In this document: in pieces, positions 1 through 7,945 of the stretch
Layout: every line of letters begins with the position of its first letter
How positions within the stretch are numbered: position 1 is the stretch's first letter
NCBI GenBank assembly: GCA_947452965.1
Contig: CANGEW010000008.1
Location: forward strand, 19,050-83,049
Reading direction: 5' to 3'
Source of the DNA: Chitinophagaceae bacterium
GTDB taxonomy: Bacteria; Bacteroidota; Bacteroidia; Chitinophagales; Chitinophagaceae
DNA length: 64,000 bases
Notes under the pieces: generated by a model
Told to the model about the DNA's origin: nothing
Databases searched by the model: none
Seen by the model: only the letters and a program-made list of their open reading frames with translations
Program-made: the position numbers and the translations under genes

Positions 1-95
1 AACATTATCACCAAGGTAATTTATATGTAAAATCAAGCGAAGTAAACAAAGGCACTTGTTTTAGAATTATCCTAAAAAATAATGCTCAGGTTTAA
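1..95 (+). CDS. C-terminal end of a sensor histidine kinase (partial)
   Basis: Reading frame 3 is open from the window edge to a TAA at 93-95 and gives 30 residues. They contain GNLYVKSSE followed by GTCFRIIL. This matches the last part of a HATPase_c domain, where a Gly-x-hydrophobic strand with S-x-E precedes the G2 box GT-x-F and a closing hydrophobic strand. The gene begins outside the window, so the sensor type cannot be told. The call rests on a short motif only; another GHKL ATPase is possible. Confidence 0.5.
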   Translation, partial: HYHQGNLYVKSSEVNKGTCFRIILKNNAQV

Positions 96-132
96 CACTC
101 TAATTATTTTTAAAATAATTGTACAATCATTT

Positions 133-140
133 TATCTTTG
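133..140 (+). promoter_or_regulatory. -7 box of the tRNA-Leu promoter
   Basis: TATCTTTG matches the Bacteroidota sigma-A -7 consensus TAnnTTTG exactly and lies 36 nt upstream of the mature tRNA. No clear -33 TTTG is seen at the usual 19-21 nt spacing. Confidence 0.6.
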
Positions 141-176
141 CACACTAATAATATTATTTCAACCTCAATTACCTCT

Positions 177-260
177 GCGGCGATGGCGAAATTGGTAGAC
201 GCACTACCTTGAGGTGGTAGCGCCCGAAAGGGTGTGGGAGTTCGAATCTCCTTTGCCGCA
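177..260 (+). tRNA. tRNA-Leu (anticodon GAG)
   Basis: An 84-nt cloverleaf with a seven-pair acceptor stem (GCGGCGA with TTGCCGC, one G-U pair) and discriminator A260. The anticodon stem CTACC/GGTAG holds the loop TTGAGGT, giving anticodon GAG for CTC/CTT codons. A long variable arm follows (GCGCCCGAAAGGGTGT region), as expected for a class II leucine tRNA, and the T-loop is TTCGAAT. The CCA end is not encoded. A TAnnTTTG promoter precedes it and a TTCG-loop terminator follows it. Confidence 0.97.
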
Positions 261-266
261 CTTACA

Positions 267-292
267 AAAACTCAGCTTCGGCTGGGTTTTTT
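267..292 (+). terminator. Intrinsic terminator after tRNA-Leu
   Basis: CTCAGC (271-276), loop TTCG, GCTGGG (281-286), with A-rich sequence before and six T after. The UUCG tetraloop is a stabilising loop. Confidence 0.85.
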
Positions 293-400
293 AATGTTTG
301 TCAACTTCAAAATAAAACAACAATTGAAGCGCATTAAACATTTTAAACACTGCAATATTTTTGACCTAAGCTGTTTATCTTTATACCTTATTGATTATAT

Positions 401-1675
401 ATGACTAATAATATAAAATGCCCAAATTGCGGCGAACTATTCGATGTTGAAAATGTATTATCTGCCGATATTGAAAAAAAATACCAGCAAGAATATCAAC
501 AAAAATTGAACGAGTCTTTAAATAATGTTGAAAATCAAAAAAAAACATTAGAAGAAGCCATGTATCAATTTGAAGAAAAAAAGAAAAAAGAAAATGAAAT
601 TTTTGCTGAAAAACTGAACAGTGAAAAACAAAAATTACAGAAAGAACTTCAAGAACAACTCACTTCTTCTATTAGCGTTGAGTTTGAAAGTAAAATAAAA
701 TTCCTAGAAAAGAGCAATCAACAAGCTGAAGAGAAACTGAAAGAATCTCGTGATAAAGAATTAGCTTTTTTACAAAAAGAACTGGAACTTAAAAACAAGG
801 AAGCTGAATTAGAAATAACACTTCAAAAGAAATTACAAGAAGAAAGAAGCACACTTTCTGAAACCATTCGTCAGCAAGAAAGCGAAAAAAACGCCCTAAA
901 AGAAGATGATTTCAAAATGAAGCTGAGAGAATTAGAAAAGCAGCTCGAAGATCAAAAAAAACTGGCCGAAGAAATGAAAAGAAAAGCTGAACAAGGCTCC
1001 ATGCAACTTCAAGGCGAAGTACAAGAACTGGCTTTAGAAGAATTGCTAAAAACCAGCTTTCCATTTGACATTGTAAGCGAAGTTGGTAAAGGAGTAAAGG
1101 GGGCTGATTGTATTTTAACTGTTAGAAATAATGTGGGTACAGAATGCGGAAAAATTATTTTCGAAAGTAAACGAACAGAACATTTTACTATTGAGTGGAT
1201 AGAAAAACTAAAAAACGATATGCTTTCTCAAGGCGCAGACGTAGCCGTAATCGTTACCAAAGCTATGCCTAAAGACATGGATCAATTTGGAGAAAAGAAC
1301 GGAGTATATATCTGCAATTTTAAAGAAGCCAAAAGCCTTACTACCATTCTAAGAAACGCTATCCTAAAAGTAAGCGAGACAAAAAAAAGTCAAGAAAATA
1401 AAGGAGAAAAAATGGTTTCTCTTTATAACTATCTCACCAGTCAAGAGTTCGTAGGAAACTGGAATGCTATCAGAGACGGCTTTAGAAGCCTCAGAAATAT
1501 GCTTCAAAAAGAAAGAGAAGACTTTGAGAAAAATTGGAAGAAAAAAGAAAAACAAATCGACCTGATTATTCAAAACTCACTGCATATATCTGGATCTATA
1601 GAAGGTATTGCTGGACAAGACACCATTAACATGCAGCTGAATAGTAGCGATCAAAATAACATAGAAGAAAACTAA
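401..1675 (+). CDS. DUF2130 coiled-coil protein with nuclease-like C-terminal domain
   Basis: 424 aa. The N-terminus has one zinc-knuckle half, CPNCG (C7, C10). A long Glu/Lys/Gln-rich coiled coil covers about residues 25-205. The C-terminal DUF2130 domain (about 205-330) starts with GEVQELALEELL and carries GADC (D236) and FESK (E255, K257). The order E...D...E-x-K resembles the PD-(D/E)XK nuclease fold, which suggests nucleic-acid cleavage or binding; activity is not shown. The function of the family is unknown. The gene stands alone behind tRNA-Leu and ends 4 nt inside the convergent phosphopantetheinyl transferase gene. Confidence 0.85.
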   Translation: MTNNIKCPNCGELFDVENVLSADIEKKYQQEYQQKLNESLNNVENQKKTLEEAMYQFEEKKKKENEIFAEKLNSEKQKLQKELQEQLTSSISVEFESKIKFLEKSNQQAEEKLKESRDKELAFLQKELELKNKEAELEITLQKKLQEERSTLSETIRQQESEKNALKEDDFKMKLRELEKQLEDQKKLAEEMKRKAEQGSMQLQGEVQELALEELLKTSFPFDIVSEVGKGVKGADCILTVRNNVGTECGKIIFESKRTEHFTIEWIEKLKNDMLSQGADVAVIVTKAMPKDMDQFGEKNGVYICNFKEAKSLTTILRNAILKVSETKKSQENKGEKMVSLYNYLTSQEFVGNWNAIRDGFRSLRNMLQKEREDFEKNWKKKEKQIDLIIQNSLHISGSIEGIAGQDTINMQLNSSDQNNIEEN

Positions 1676-2298
1676 GCCCCTACCCAACTCAAAAAAGCAT
1701 TTTCAAATACCTGGCTCGTAACAACTACTTGTTCGGATGTGACATCTTTCTTGGTAACACAAGTAGTAATAAATTTCTCATGACTCTTTTGAATAGAATC
1801 AATTATTAATTGTTGCTTAAAATCAACTTTACGCTGCCCTCCCCATTTAAACAATGCTTCTTTAATAGTCCACCCCATCGTATAAGCATCTGATTTAGTT
1901 GCTATGAATCTCAATAATAAGTCTTGTTCCGGTTGAGTTAAAAACTTATTGTAAACTTCATCAGACCTATCTGTACAAACTTCAATATCAATCCCAACCG
2001 GATTCTTGTCGCTTACCAATACTGCCACAAACTCTTTTGAATGAGAAATTGAAAAGTAAAAAGAATCTCCCTGCAAAAAAGGACGACCATTTTCCGAAAG
2101 TTGAATCTCATTCAAATTTATCGAAGGTTCCAATACTTTTAATAAATACCTGCCAGCCAAATGCTGTAGCCTCTTAACAGGATGGGAAATCGCTCGAAAA
2201 GAATGAACCTCTTGTAAAAAAAAATCTTCTGTTTCTGCCATGCGCCAAACCCCTATTTTTGCAGCATCGTTGATATTTTGTTGATAAACCAATGGCAT
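1672..2298 (-). CDS. 4'-phosphopantetheinyl transferase superfamily protein
   Basis: 208 aa. Such enzymes move the phosphopantetheine arm of CoA to a serine of an acyl- or peptidyl-carrier protein. Both signature motifs are present: VGIDIE at 101-106, supplying metal-binding acidic residues, and WTIKEALFK at 143-151. ISHS at 84-87 matches the substrate-binding 'SHS' element. Length and motifs fit the Sfp/AcpT type rather than the shorter AcpS. The carrier protein served is not evident from neighbours. A TACTTTTT box at 2322-2315 lies 16 nt before the start. Confidence 0.88.
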   Translation of the reverse strand: MPLVYQQNINDAAKIGVWRMAETEDFFLQEVHSFRAISHPVKRLQHLAGRYLLKVLEPSINLNEIQLSENGRPFLQGDSFYFSISHSKEFVAVLVSDKNPVGIDIEVCTDRSDEVYNKFLTQPEQDLLLRFIATKSDAYTMGWTIKEALFKWGGQRKVDFKQQLIIDSIQKSHEKFITTCVTKKDVTSEQVVVTSQVFENAFLSWVGA

Positions 2299-2369
2299 AT
2301 TTTCAGCAGAATTGAAAAAGTAAAAAACGAAAAAATTATTTTTACAAAATAACTAATAACTCCTCACAA

Positions 2370-2906
2370 ATGATTTTAAGCGACAAAAGAATTTTAGAAG
2401 AAATAGAAAAAGGAACCATCAAAGTGGAGCCCTACAGAAGAGAATGCCTTGGTAGCAACAGTTACGATGTTCACTTAGGAAAAAACTTAGCTACGTATGA
2501 CAATGAAGAGTTAGACGCAAAAAAACATAACACCATCAGTCATTTTGAAATACCCGACGAAGGCTTTTTATTATTGCCAAATACATTTTATTTAGGTGTT
2601 ACAGAAGAGTATACAGAAACGCATGCCCATGTACCTTTTTTAGAAGGAAAATCCTCTACAGGTCGCTTAGGCATTGATATTCACGCAACCGCCGGAAAAG
2701 GAGATGTTGGATTTTGCGGCAACTGGACACTAGAGATTTCTGTAAAACAACCTGTGCGAGTATACAAAGGGATGCCCATTGGTCAACTGATTTACTTCCC
2801 TGTTGATGGAGAAATTGAGGTAAAATACAATCAGAAAAAAAATGCAAAATATAGTGGACAACCTAATATGCCCGTAGAAAGCATGATGTGGAAGAATAAA
2901 TTTTAA
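2370..2906 (+). CDS. dcd: dCTP deaminase
   Basis: 178 aa. Deaminates dCTP to dUTP in the thymidylate route. The core motif EGKSSTGRLG (92-101) supplies the Ser and Arg equivalent to E. coli S111 and R115. H105-A-T-A-G and GDVGFCGNWTLE (111-122) follow, with E122 at the position of the catalytic Glu (E138 in E. coli) and D112 at that of D128. The length is normal for the trimeric dUTPase-fold family. It is a single gene between a divergent phosphopantetheinyl transferase gene and a convergent DUF3810 gene only 3 nt away. Confidence 0.95.
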   Translation: MILSDKRILEEIEKGTIKVEPYRRECLGSNSYDVHLGKNLATYDNEELDAKKHNTISHFEIPDEGFLLLPNTFYLGVTEEYTETHAHVPFLEGKSSTGRLGIDIHATAGKGDVGFCGNWTLEISVKQPVRVYKGMPIGQLIYFPVDGEIEVKYNQKKNAKYSGQPNMPVESMMWKNKF

Positions 2907-2909
2907 CGC

Positions 2910-3995
2910 TTATATAGCTCCATTTTTTTTGTAATACGCCACTAACCAACCCACCACTTTACTATATGTAATTACACCTTGTGGCTGTTGATTTGTCTTT
3001 AAAAACAAATCATATATCTTGCTTACGTAAGGTTCTATTTTGTTTTGGTGAGCTTTGTTAAAACACTTCAATTCTTCAATATCTCCTCTTACGGCAGGAG
3101 ATAATTGATGCCTAAACTGTTTAGCCAACGTTGAGTCGCATTCATACAAAGCCCTATTTGCATATAAAAACAAATCAAAATAAGCAGAATACTTTAAACA
3201 ACTATCCGACGATTTTTTCGCTACTAAATAAGCAATAAAATTTGCCTGATCCTCTCGAGCATACCCTATTTGATGCGCTATTTCATGACAACACACAAAT
3301 GGCTGTAAAAAAATGGGTACAGTAGTATTCACCTGTGCTTCTCCAGTAAAGGGATTATAGTAGCCTGTAAAACCGATATAATTTCCTAACCAACCCCACA
3401 TAGATACCTTAATCGATGGATTTTTATATGTTAATAAAGAATTTTTTAATTGTATCTCTTCGTAGGCTGATATAGAACGTTGAAAAAACTGATTAGGTAA
3501 GAGCTTACCCTTTTTGCCAGCGCCAAACGACATCTGATAAGCATTTACACGCTCAACTAATTGAGCATTTATTGCTATTAATTCCGAAGAATCATATAAC
3601 TGATCCGATAACTGAAAATCTGTTTGAATGGCATTTCTGTTGTAATGAAATCCCCAAAGTATAGTAAAAAAAATATAGAGCAGCGTCATTCGAAAACACA
3701 AGACACGACACACATAAATCATGAATTCTTTTTTAGCATTCGAATGGAGGTAATTGCTAAAAAATCTAATAATCCCTACTATGACATAAACCAGTATTAC
3801 ACCATACAAAACATCACCTACACTAAAGGGTATCCAACCTGACAGAAACCTAAGGAAACCAGAAAGAACCGGAAACAAGTATTTTGCATATATCCCCGAC
3901 ACAAAAACATCCGACATTGACAAAAAATGTACCCCAATGGCTATTACCAATGCAACGTATAGACTTTTACCAGATTTCGGACGACTGAATTTCAA
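2910..3995 (-). CDS. DUF3810 membrane protein with HEXXH motif
   Basis: 361 aa. Three hydrophobic segments lie in the first 120 residues (about 12-30, 55-80 and 100-118), followed by a soluble domain on one side of the inner membrane. CCHEIAHQIGYAREDQ carries HEIAH at 237-241, the zincin signature, with E248 as a possible third ligand. The family is confined to Bacteroidota and is usually described as a putative zinc protease; no substrate is known. It converges on dcd with a 3-nt gap and has no partner genes. Confidence 0.85.
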   Translation of the reverse strand: MKFSRPKSGKSLYVALVIAIGVHFLSMSDVFVSGIYAKYLFPVLSGFLRFLSGWIPFSVGDVLYGVILVYVIVGIIRFFSNYLHSNAKKEFMIYVCRVLCFRMTLLYIFFTILWGFHYNRNAIQTDFQLSDQLYDSSELIAINAQLVERVNAYQMSFGAGKKGKLLPNQFFQRSISAYEEIQLKNSLLTYKNPSIKVSMWGWLGNYIGFTGYYNPFTGEAQVNTTVPIFLQPFVCCHEIAHQIGYAREDQANFIAYLVAKKSSDSCLKYSAYFDLFLYANRALYECDSTLAKQFRHQLSPAVRGDIEELKCFNKAHQNKIEPYVSKIYDLFLKTNQQPQGVITYSKVVGWLVAYYKKNGAI

Positions 3996-4121
3996 TGATT
4001 TATGGGGTTCTTTTTCAAATAAATAAGACTAATTCAGCTGCAAATTGACAAAATTTAGGCTTATTTTAGGTATTTATTGATAAAACTATTCTCATTTATA
4101 CCTTAATTCAATAAAAAAACA

Positions 4122-4129
4122 TAACTTTG
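4122..4129 (+). promoter_or_regulatory. -7 box for the YceD-rpmF-plsX cluster
   Basis: TAACTTTG fits TAnnTTTG. It overlaps a TTG that could be read as an upstream in-frame start (4127), so that start would lie upstream of the transcript and is unlikely. Confidence 0.6.
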
Positions 4130-4150
4130 CCCTCCTTTAAAATGGATGCT

Positions 4151-4693
4151 ATGGCACAGAAGAGAGCGTTCGAAATTGCTTTTGTTGGATTAAAGCCGGG
4201 TATTCATGAGTTTAACTATGAGTTAAACAATCAGTTCTTTGTTGAAAAAGGAAGTCAGGATTTTCCTAATACCCAAGCAACTGTAAAATTGCTACTGGAA
4301 AAAAACACCGGATTCATGTTGTTAAAATTTGAAGTCGGTGGAACTACAGATGTAATTTGTGACAGATGCGGAAACACTTTGAAAATCACCCTTTGGGATG
4401 AATTCAAAATGCTGGTGAAAATGGTTGATAATCCAGAAGAGATGAATGATCAGGAAGAAGACCCTGATGTTTTCTATATCTCAAGAAATGAAAGTCACCT
4501 TTCTGTGAGTGATTGGCTTTACGAATTTGTTGCATTAAGCATACCAATGCAAAATATGTGTGAAGAAAAGGAAATAGGCGGATCAAAATGCAATAAGGAA
4601 GTACTGGCAAAACTAGCAGAAATGGAGAAGAAAGCAGCAGATCACAATGCACAATCCATTTGGAAAGGACTTGAAAAATTTAAAGAAAATTAA
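4151..4693 (+). CDS. YceD/DUF177 family protein
   Basis: 180 aa from ATG 4151. The reading frame opens at TTG 4127 with a second ATG at 4142, but the promoter box at 4122-4129 puts the transcript start near 4134, so 4151 is preferred; MAQKRAFEIAFVGLKPG also looks like a normal family N-terminus. CDRCG and a later MCEEKE...SKC supply four cysteines in zinc-ribbon-like spacing. The family is almost always next to rpmF. In other bacteria and in plastids it is linked to 23S rRNA accumulation, so a role in large-subunit assembly is inferred. rpmF follows after 29 nt. Confidence 0.88.
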   Translation: MAQKRAFEIAFVGLKPGIHEFNYELNNQFFVEKGSQDFPNTQATVKLLLEKNTGFMLLKFEVGGTTDVICDRCGNTLKITLWDEFKMLVKMVDNPEEMNDQEEDPDVFYISRNESHLSVSDWLYEFVALSIPMQNMCEEKEIGGSKCNKEVLAKLAEMEKKAADHNAQSIWKGLEKFKEN

Positions 4694-4722
4694 AACAAAA
4701 TAAAAATTAAAAACATACTGTC

Positions 4723-4917
4723 ATGCCAAATCCAAAGAGGCGTCACTCGCAACAACGCAGCGCAAAAAGAAGAACACATTATAAAGCTTCAGAAACTACT
4801 TTGAGCACAGACTCAACAACAGGAGAAATCCATGTTCGTCATCGCGCTCACGTAAGTGAAGGAAAATTGTTCTACAAAGGAAAATTAGTAGCTGAAAAAG
4901 CTCCGTTAAGAGCATAA
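4723..4917 (+). CDS. rpmF: 50S ribosomal protein L32
   Basis: 64 aa, starting MPNPKRRHSQQRSAKRR, the very conserved basic N-terminus of L32. The usual CxxC zinc ribbon is absent (no cysteine at all), so this is the C-minus form. It sits between YceD/DUF177 and plsX, the standard order in bacteria, which couples ribosome and phospholipid synthesis. Confidence 0.97.
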   Translation: MPNPKRRHSQQRSAKRRTHYKASETTLSTDSTTGEIHVRHRAHVSEGKLFYKGKLVAEKAPLRA

Positions 4918-5002
4918 TTTTTTTTCTAAAATGTTGATTCCAAAATGCAGGAATGAAACCTATCGTTCTTCATTTTGGAATTTTTAATTTTCGTTTTAAA
5001 TT

Positions 5003-5953
5003 ATGATGAAGATTGGAATCGATATGATGGGTGGTGATTTTGCTCCCGAACAAGCCGTGAAAGGAGTAATCTCTTTTTGTGAAACACAACCACAAAACAC
5101 ACATTTATTTTTATTCGGCGATGAACCCAAAATCGCTTCTTTATTACAAAATAAAACGCTCCCAAAAGAAAAATACACTATCGTGCATGCACCTGAGGTA
5201 ATTGAAATGCACGAACACCCAACAAAAGCCCTTAAAGAAAAACAACAGTCCTCCATTGCTATTGGCTTTCACATGCTTGCCACGAATGGTATTGACGCAT
5301 TTATTAGCGCAGGCAATACTGGCGCCATGATGGTAGGTGCTTTGTTTAGCATCAAAACAATTGAGGGCATCACACGCCCTACGATTGGAGCCTATATTCC
5401 CAGAGAAGATGGTTCATTGGGATTACTAGTAGATGTGGGATTAAATGCCGATTGCAAACCAGAAAATCTTTCTCAATTTGCAACACTTGGCTCCTTATTT
5501 GCAGAACATATTCTGAATATCCCCAACCCCAAAGTGGGCTTGGTAAATATTGGTGAAGAAGAAGGCAAAGGAAATTTATTAGCACAGGCAACTTATCCTC
5601 TATTAAAAGAAAACAAACAAATTAATTTCATCGGCAATATAGAAGGAAGAGATATCCTCATCAACAAAGCCGATGTAATGGTTTGCGAAGGTTTCACTGG
5701 CAACGTTTTGCTCAAAATGGCAGAAAGCGTTTACGATATCACAAAAAGGCGACAAATACAAGACGAACATTTTGATCGTTTTAATTTTGAAGCATACGGA
5801 GGCGTTCCTGTATTAGGAGTGGCTAAACCCGTCATCATTGGACATGGTATTTCTCAATCCAGCGCATTCAAAAACATGATCCATATTGCAACTAAAATGA
5901 TCTCCACCAACCTAACGGAAAAGATTACAAGTAGCTTCTCAAATACAATATAA
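5003..5953 (+). CDS. plsX: Phosphate acyltransferase PlsX
   Basis: 316 aa. Makes acyl-phosphate from acyl-ACP for the first step of phospholipid synthesis (PlsX/PlsY route), as a peripheral membrane enzyme. It starts IGIDMMGGDFAP, the family signature; SAGNTGAMM, PTIGAY, LLVDVGLNADCKPE and CEGFTGNVLLK follow in the expected order. There are two adjacent ATG codons (5003 and 5006) and either could start translation. fabH, a common next gene, is not here; an AT-rich 150-nt gap follows. Confidence 0.96.
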   Translation: MMKIGIDMMGGDFAPEQAVKGVISFCETQPQNTHLFLFGDEPKIASLLQNKTLPKEKYTIVHAPEVIEMHEHPTKALKEKQQSSIAIGFHMLATNGIDAFISAGNTGAMMVGALFSIKTIEGITRPTIGAYIPREDGSLGLLVDVGLNADCKPENLSQFATLGSLFAEHILNIPNPKVGLVNIGEEEGKGNLLAQATYPLLKENKQINFIGNIEGRDILINKADVMVCEGFTGNVLLKMAESVYDITKRRQIQDEHFDRFNFEAYGGVPVLGVAKPVIIGHGISQSSAFKNMIHIATKMISTNLTEKITSSFSNTI

Positions 5954-6106
5954 TATTATTGTAAATTATTTATATACATAATAATATTATTTGTTAAAAT
6001 TCGCTTTTTTGTATTTTTTGTTTTGATTTTATTGGCTAAAATCAGTTAATTTGTTATACAAAATTTATCATTAAAACAAACAATTGAATTTTCTAAATTT
6101 TTGAGT

Positions 6107-6463
6107 ATGAAAAAAAATCTTCTTTTACTTACATTGATAATCCTTATTGCCAGTAGCTTGTTCGTTACAAGCTGTAAACATGATGTTACTTGTGATACTT
6201 TAGGTTTCAAACTCGAGGCCAATGCCACTAATGCTAGCGATGCAACAAGTGGAGATGGAAAATTAGAAATAAAATTAAATGGCGGAACAGGTTTTTCATG
6301 CCAAGTAACTCAACCTTATAACAATAATAATAGTGTTTTTGAAAGCACAGAAAGCAATGAAATATATAATATTACAGGATTAGATACAGGCACCTATACA
6401 ATTACTGCCCGTAATTCTTTTGGCTGTATCAAATCGAATACAGTTGTTATCAGCGCGCCTTAA
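6107..6463 (+). CDS. Small lipoprotein with one SprB-repeat-like Ig domain
   Basis: 118 aa from ATG 6107 (a TTG two codons upstream is less likely). The signal peptide ends in the lipobox VTSC, so it is a predicted lipoprotein. The rest, about 90 aa, has the pattern GDGKLEIKLNGGTG...ITGLDTGTYTITARNSFGC, which fits the SprB repeat (G-x-I-x-V-x-GG-x-x-P-Y...L-x-x-G-x-Y-x-V-x-V-x-D-x-x-GC) seen in gliding-motility adhesins. Those proteins carry many copies; a lone copy on a lipoprotein is unusual. It heads the 6.1-9.3 kb gene run. Function unknown. Confidence 0.7.
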   Translation: MKKNLLLLTLIILIASSLFVTSCKHDVTCDTLGFKLEANATNASDATSGDGKLEIKLNGGTGFSCQVTQPYNNNNSVFESTESNEIYNITGLDTGTYTITARNSFGCIKSNTVVISAP

Positions 6464-6521
6464 TTTAAAATCAATTATTACTTCATCCATTTATTGTAAA
6501 ACTTAAACAATACGTAACAAC

Positions 6522-6881
6522 ATGAATCTATCTAAAACTTTAGCAGCTTTGCTAATTCTAACAACAACAGCAACTTGTTTATCGAGTTGCTACAAGGACA
6601 ATGAAGAAACTTTGTATGGTATAAAAAAAGTTGACTGTGCAACCATAACATATAGCAACAATGTTCATGCAATCATCATAAATAAATGTGCCACTCCTGG
6701 TTGCCATAATCAAGGAGGCACATCTCCAGAGTTAGGAACTTACGATCTCGATAAAGCAAGTATTGTAAGAATTGTTGCAAGAGCTGTCACTCTTAAAACG
6801 ATGCCTTCATCTGGTCCACTTAGCAGTGCCGATCAAGCAGCTATCCAATGCTGGTCAGACGCTGGAGCTCCTAATAATTAA
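6522..6881 (+). CDS. Cytochrome c-like lipoprotein with CX4CH heme motif
   Basis: 119 aa. Signal peptide with a lipobox ending at C23 (LSSC). The heme-binding site reads CATPGCH (C56, C61, H62), that is C-x4-C-H rather than C-x2-C-H. MPSSGPLSSADQAAIQCW gives a distal methionine (M94) in the usual 'MP...L' context, and the end DAGAPN matches the closing W-x-x-x-GAP of class I-like domains. Likely a periplasm-facing or surface electron carrier. It lies with a Rieske protein and heme-uptake genes, so an electron-transfer or heme-related role is inferred. Confidence 0.72.
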   Translation: MNLSKTLAALLILTTTATCLSSCYKDNEETLYGIKKVDCATITYSNNVHAIIINKCATPGCHNQGGTSPELGTYDLDKASIVRIVARAVTLKTMPSSGPLSSADQAAIQCWSDAGAPNN

Positions 6882-6900
6882 TCAGAAAAAATATATTGAT

Positions 6901-7368
6901 ATGAAAAAATGGAAAAAAAACTTGCTCATCCTATTTGTAATAGGTATTGTAGCGGCTGCTGTGGTATTGTATATTGCCACCAAAAAGCCGGCAACCGGTG
7001 CCGATACAAAAGCTGTTGCTGAAATGAAAGCAGATAAATTATTTACTGATCTTAACAGCAACCACAAACAATTTGACTCGCTTTACAATAATAAAAATAT
7101 TGCTATCAGTGGCAAAATCAAAGAAATTGATGAAGCTACCGCTCACGTTTTTATTCAAGGTGGGGAGTCTTTTTCAGTTAACTGCAGTTTCGACAGCACA
7201 CAATTTGCAAAAATAAAATCAACACTAAAAGTAGGTGAAGAAGCCAATATTAAAGGCATTTACACAGGTTGTGATGGATTTGATGCATCAGCCGCCTCTG
7301 ATGGCTTAGATATGCTTTCGAGTGAAAAATCAGCACAACTAAAAACTTGCGGACTTAATAAACCTTAG
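6901..7368 (+). CDS. OB-fold protein of the tRNA_anti-like family
   Basis: 155 aa from ATG 6901; the frame is open further upstream, inside the cytochrome gene, but the hydrophobic anchor begins here. One transmembrane helix (about 8-26) is followed by an extracytoplasmic domain with LFTDLNSNHKQFDSLYNNKNIAISGKIKEI, the pattern of the tRNA_anti-like OB-fold family common in Bacteroidota. Despite the name, no tRNA role is expected for a membrane-anchored periplasmic domain. It follows the cytochrome gene by 19 nt and precedes yceI-like by 20 nt, so it is probably co-transcribed. Confidence 0.72.
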   Translation: MKKWKKNLLILFVIGIVAAAVVLYIATKKPATGADTKAVAEMKADKLFTDLNSNHKQFDSLYNNKNIAISGKIKEIDEATAHVFIQGGESFSVNCSFDSTQFAKIKSTLKVGEEANIKGIYTGCDGFDASAASDGLDMLSSEKSAQLKTCGLNKP

Positions 7369-7388
7369 TAACCTTTAAATTACATACA

Positions 7389-7940
7389 ATGAAAAAAATT
7401 CTTTTTATCTGCTTAACATTAGCATCCGTTTCACAACTTTCTGCTCAAAAAATTTATATGTCTAAAACAGGTACTGCATGGTTTGATGCAGGTACAGGTA
7501 TGGAGGATATTACCGGAACTAACAAATCTGTGATTTGTGCATTTAAGCCTGCTACAGGCGATATGCAATTCTCTGTAAAGATTAAAAGCTTTGAATTTTG
7601 GAGCCAATTATTACAAGAGCATTTTAACGAAAACTACATGGAAAGTGATAAATATCCTAACTCTATTTTCAAAGGGAAGGTAACCAACATGGACAAAGTA
7701 AATGTTGCAAAAGATGGCACCTACCCTGTTACAGTTTCTGGCACATTAGAAATACATGGTGTACAAAAACAAGTTGAAACGAAAGGCACCCTAAAAGTAG
7801 CCGGCGATAATATCAGCGCTACTTCAGAATTTGTAGTAGTGCTAGACGATTACAAAATTGCTATCCCAAGTGTAGTAAAAGATAAACTTTCAAAAACGGC
7901 TAAAATCAAAATCAATTGCACCTTCACAGCACAAAAATAA
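7389..7940 (+). CDS. YceI family periplasmic lipocalin-like protein
   Basis: 183 aa. Signal peptide MKKILFICLTLASVSQLSAQ. The mature part shows the YceI pattern: KSFEFWSQLLQEHFNENYMESDKYPNS (two stretches), then a GTLEIHGVQKQVE strand and a late DYKIAIPSVV. YceI domains bind isoprenoid-like lipids in a beta-barrel cavity. In Bacteroidota these proteins often neighbour DUF5777 and Rieske genes, as here. The ligand in this case is unknown. Confidence 0.88.
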   Translation: MKKILFICLTLASVSQLSAQKIYMSKTGTAWFDAGTGMEDITGTNKSVICAFKPATGDMQFSVKIKSFEFWSQLLQEHFNENYMESDKYPNSIFKGKVTNMDKVNVAKDGTYPVTVSGTLEIHGVQKQVETKGTLKVAGDNISATSEFVVVLDDYKIAIPSVVKDKLSKTAKIKINCTFTAQK

Positions 7941-7945
7941 TTATC

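Noticed and set aside
4127..4150. Upstream TTG and ATG starts for the YceD gene
   Set aside because: The TTG lies inside the TAACTTTG promoter box and the ATG at 4142 is only 12 nt after it; ATG 4151 matches the family N-terminus better.
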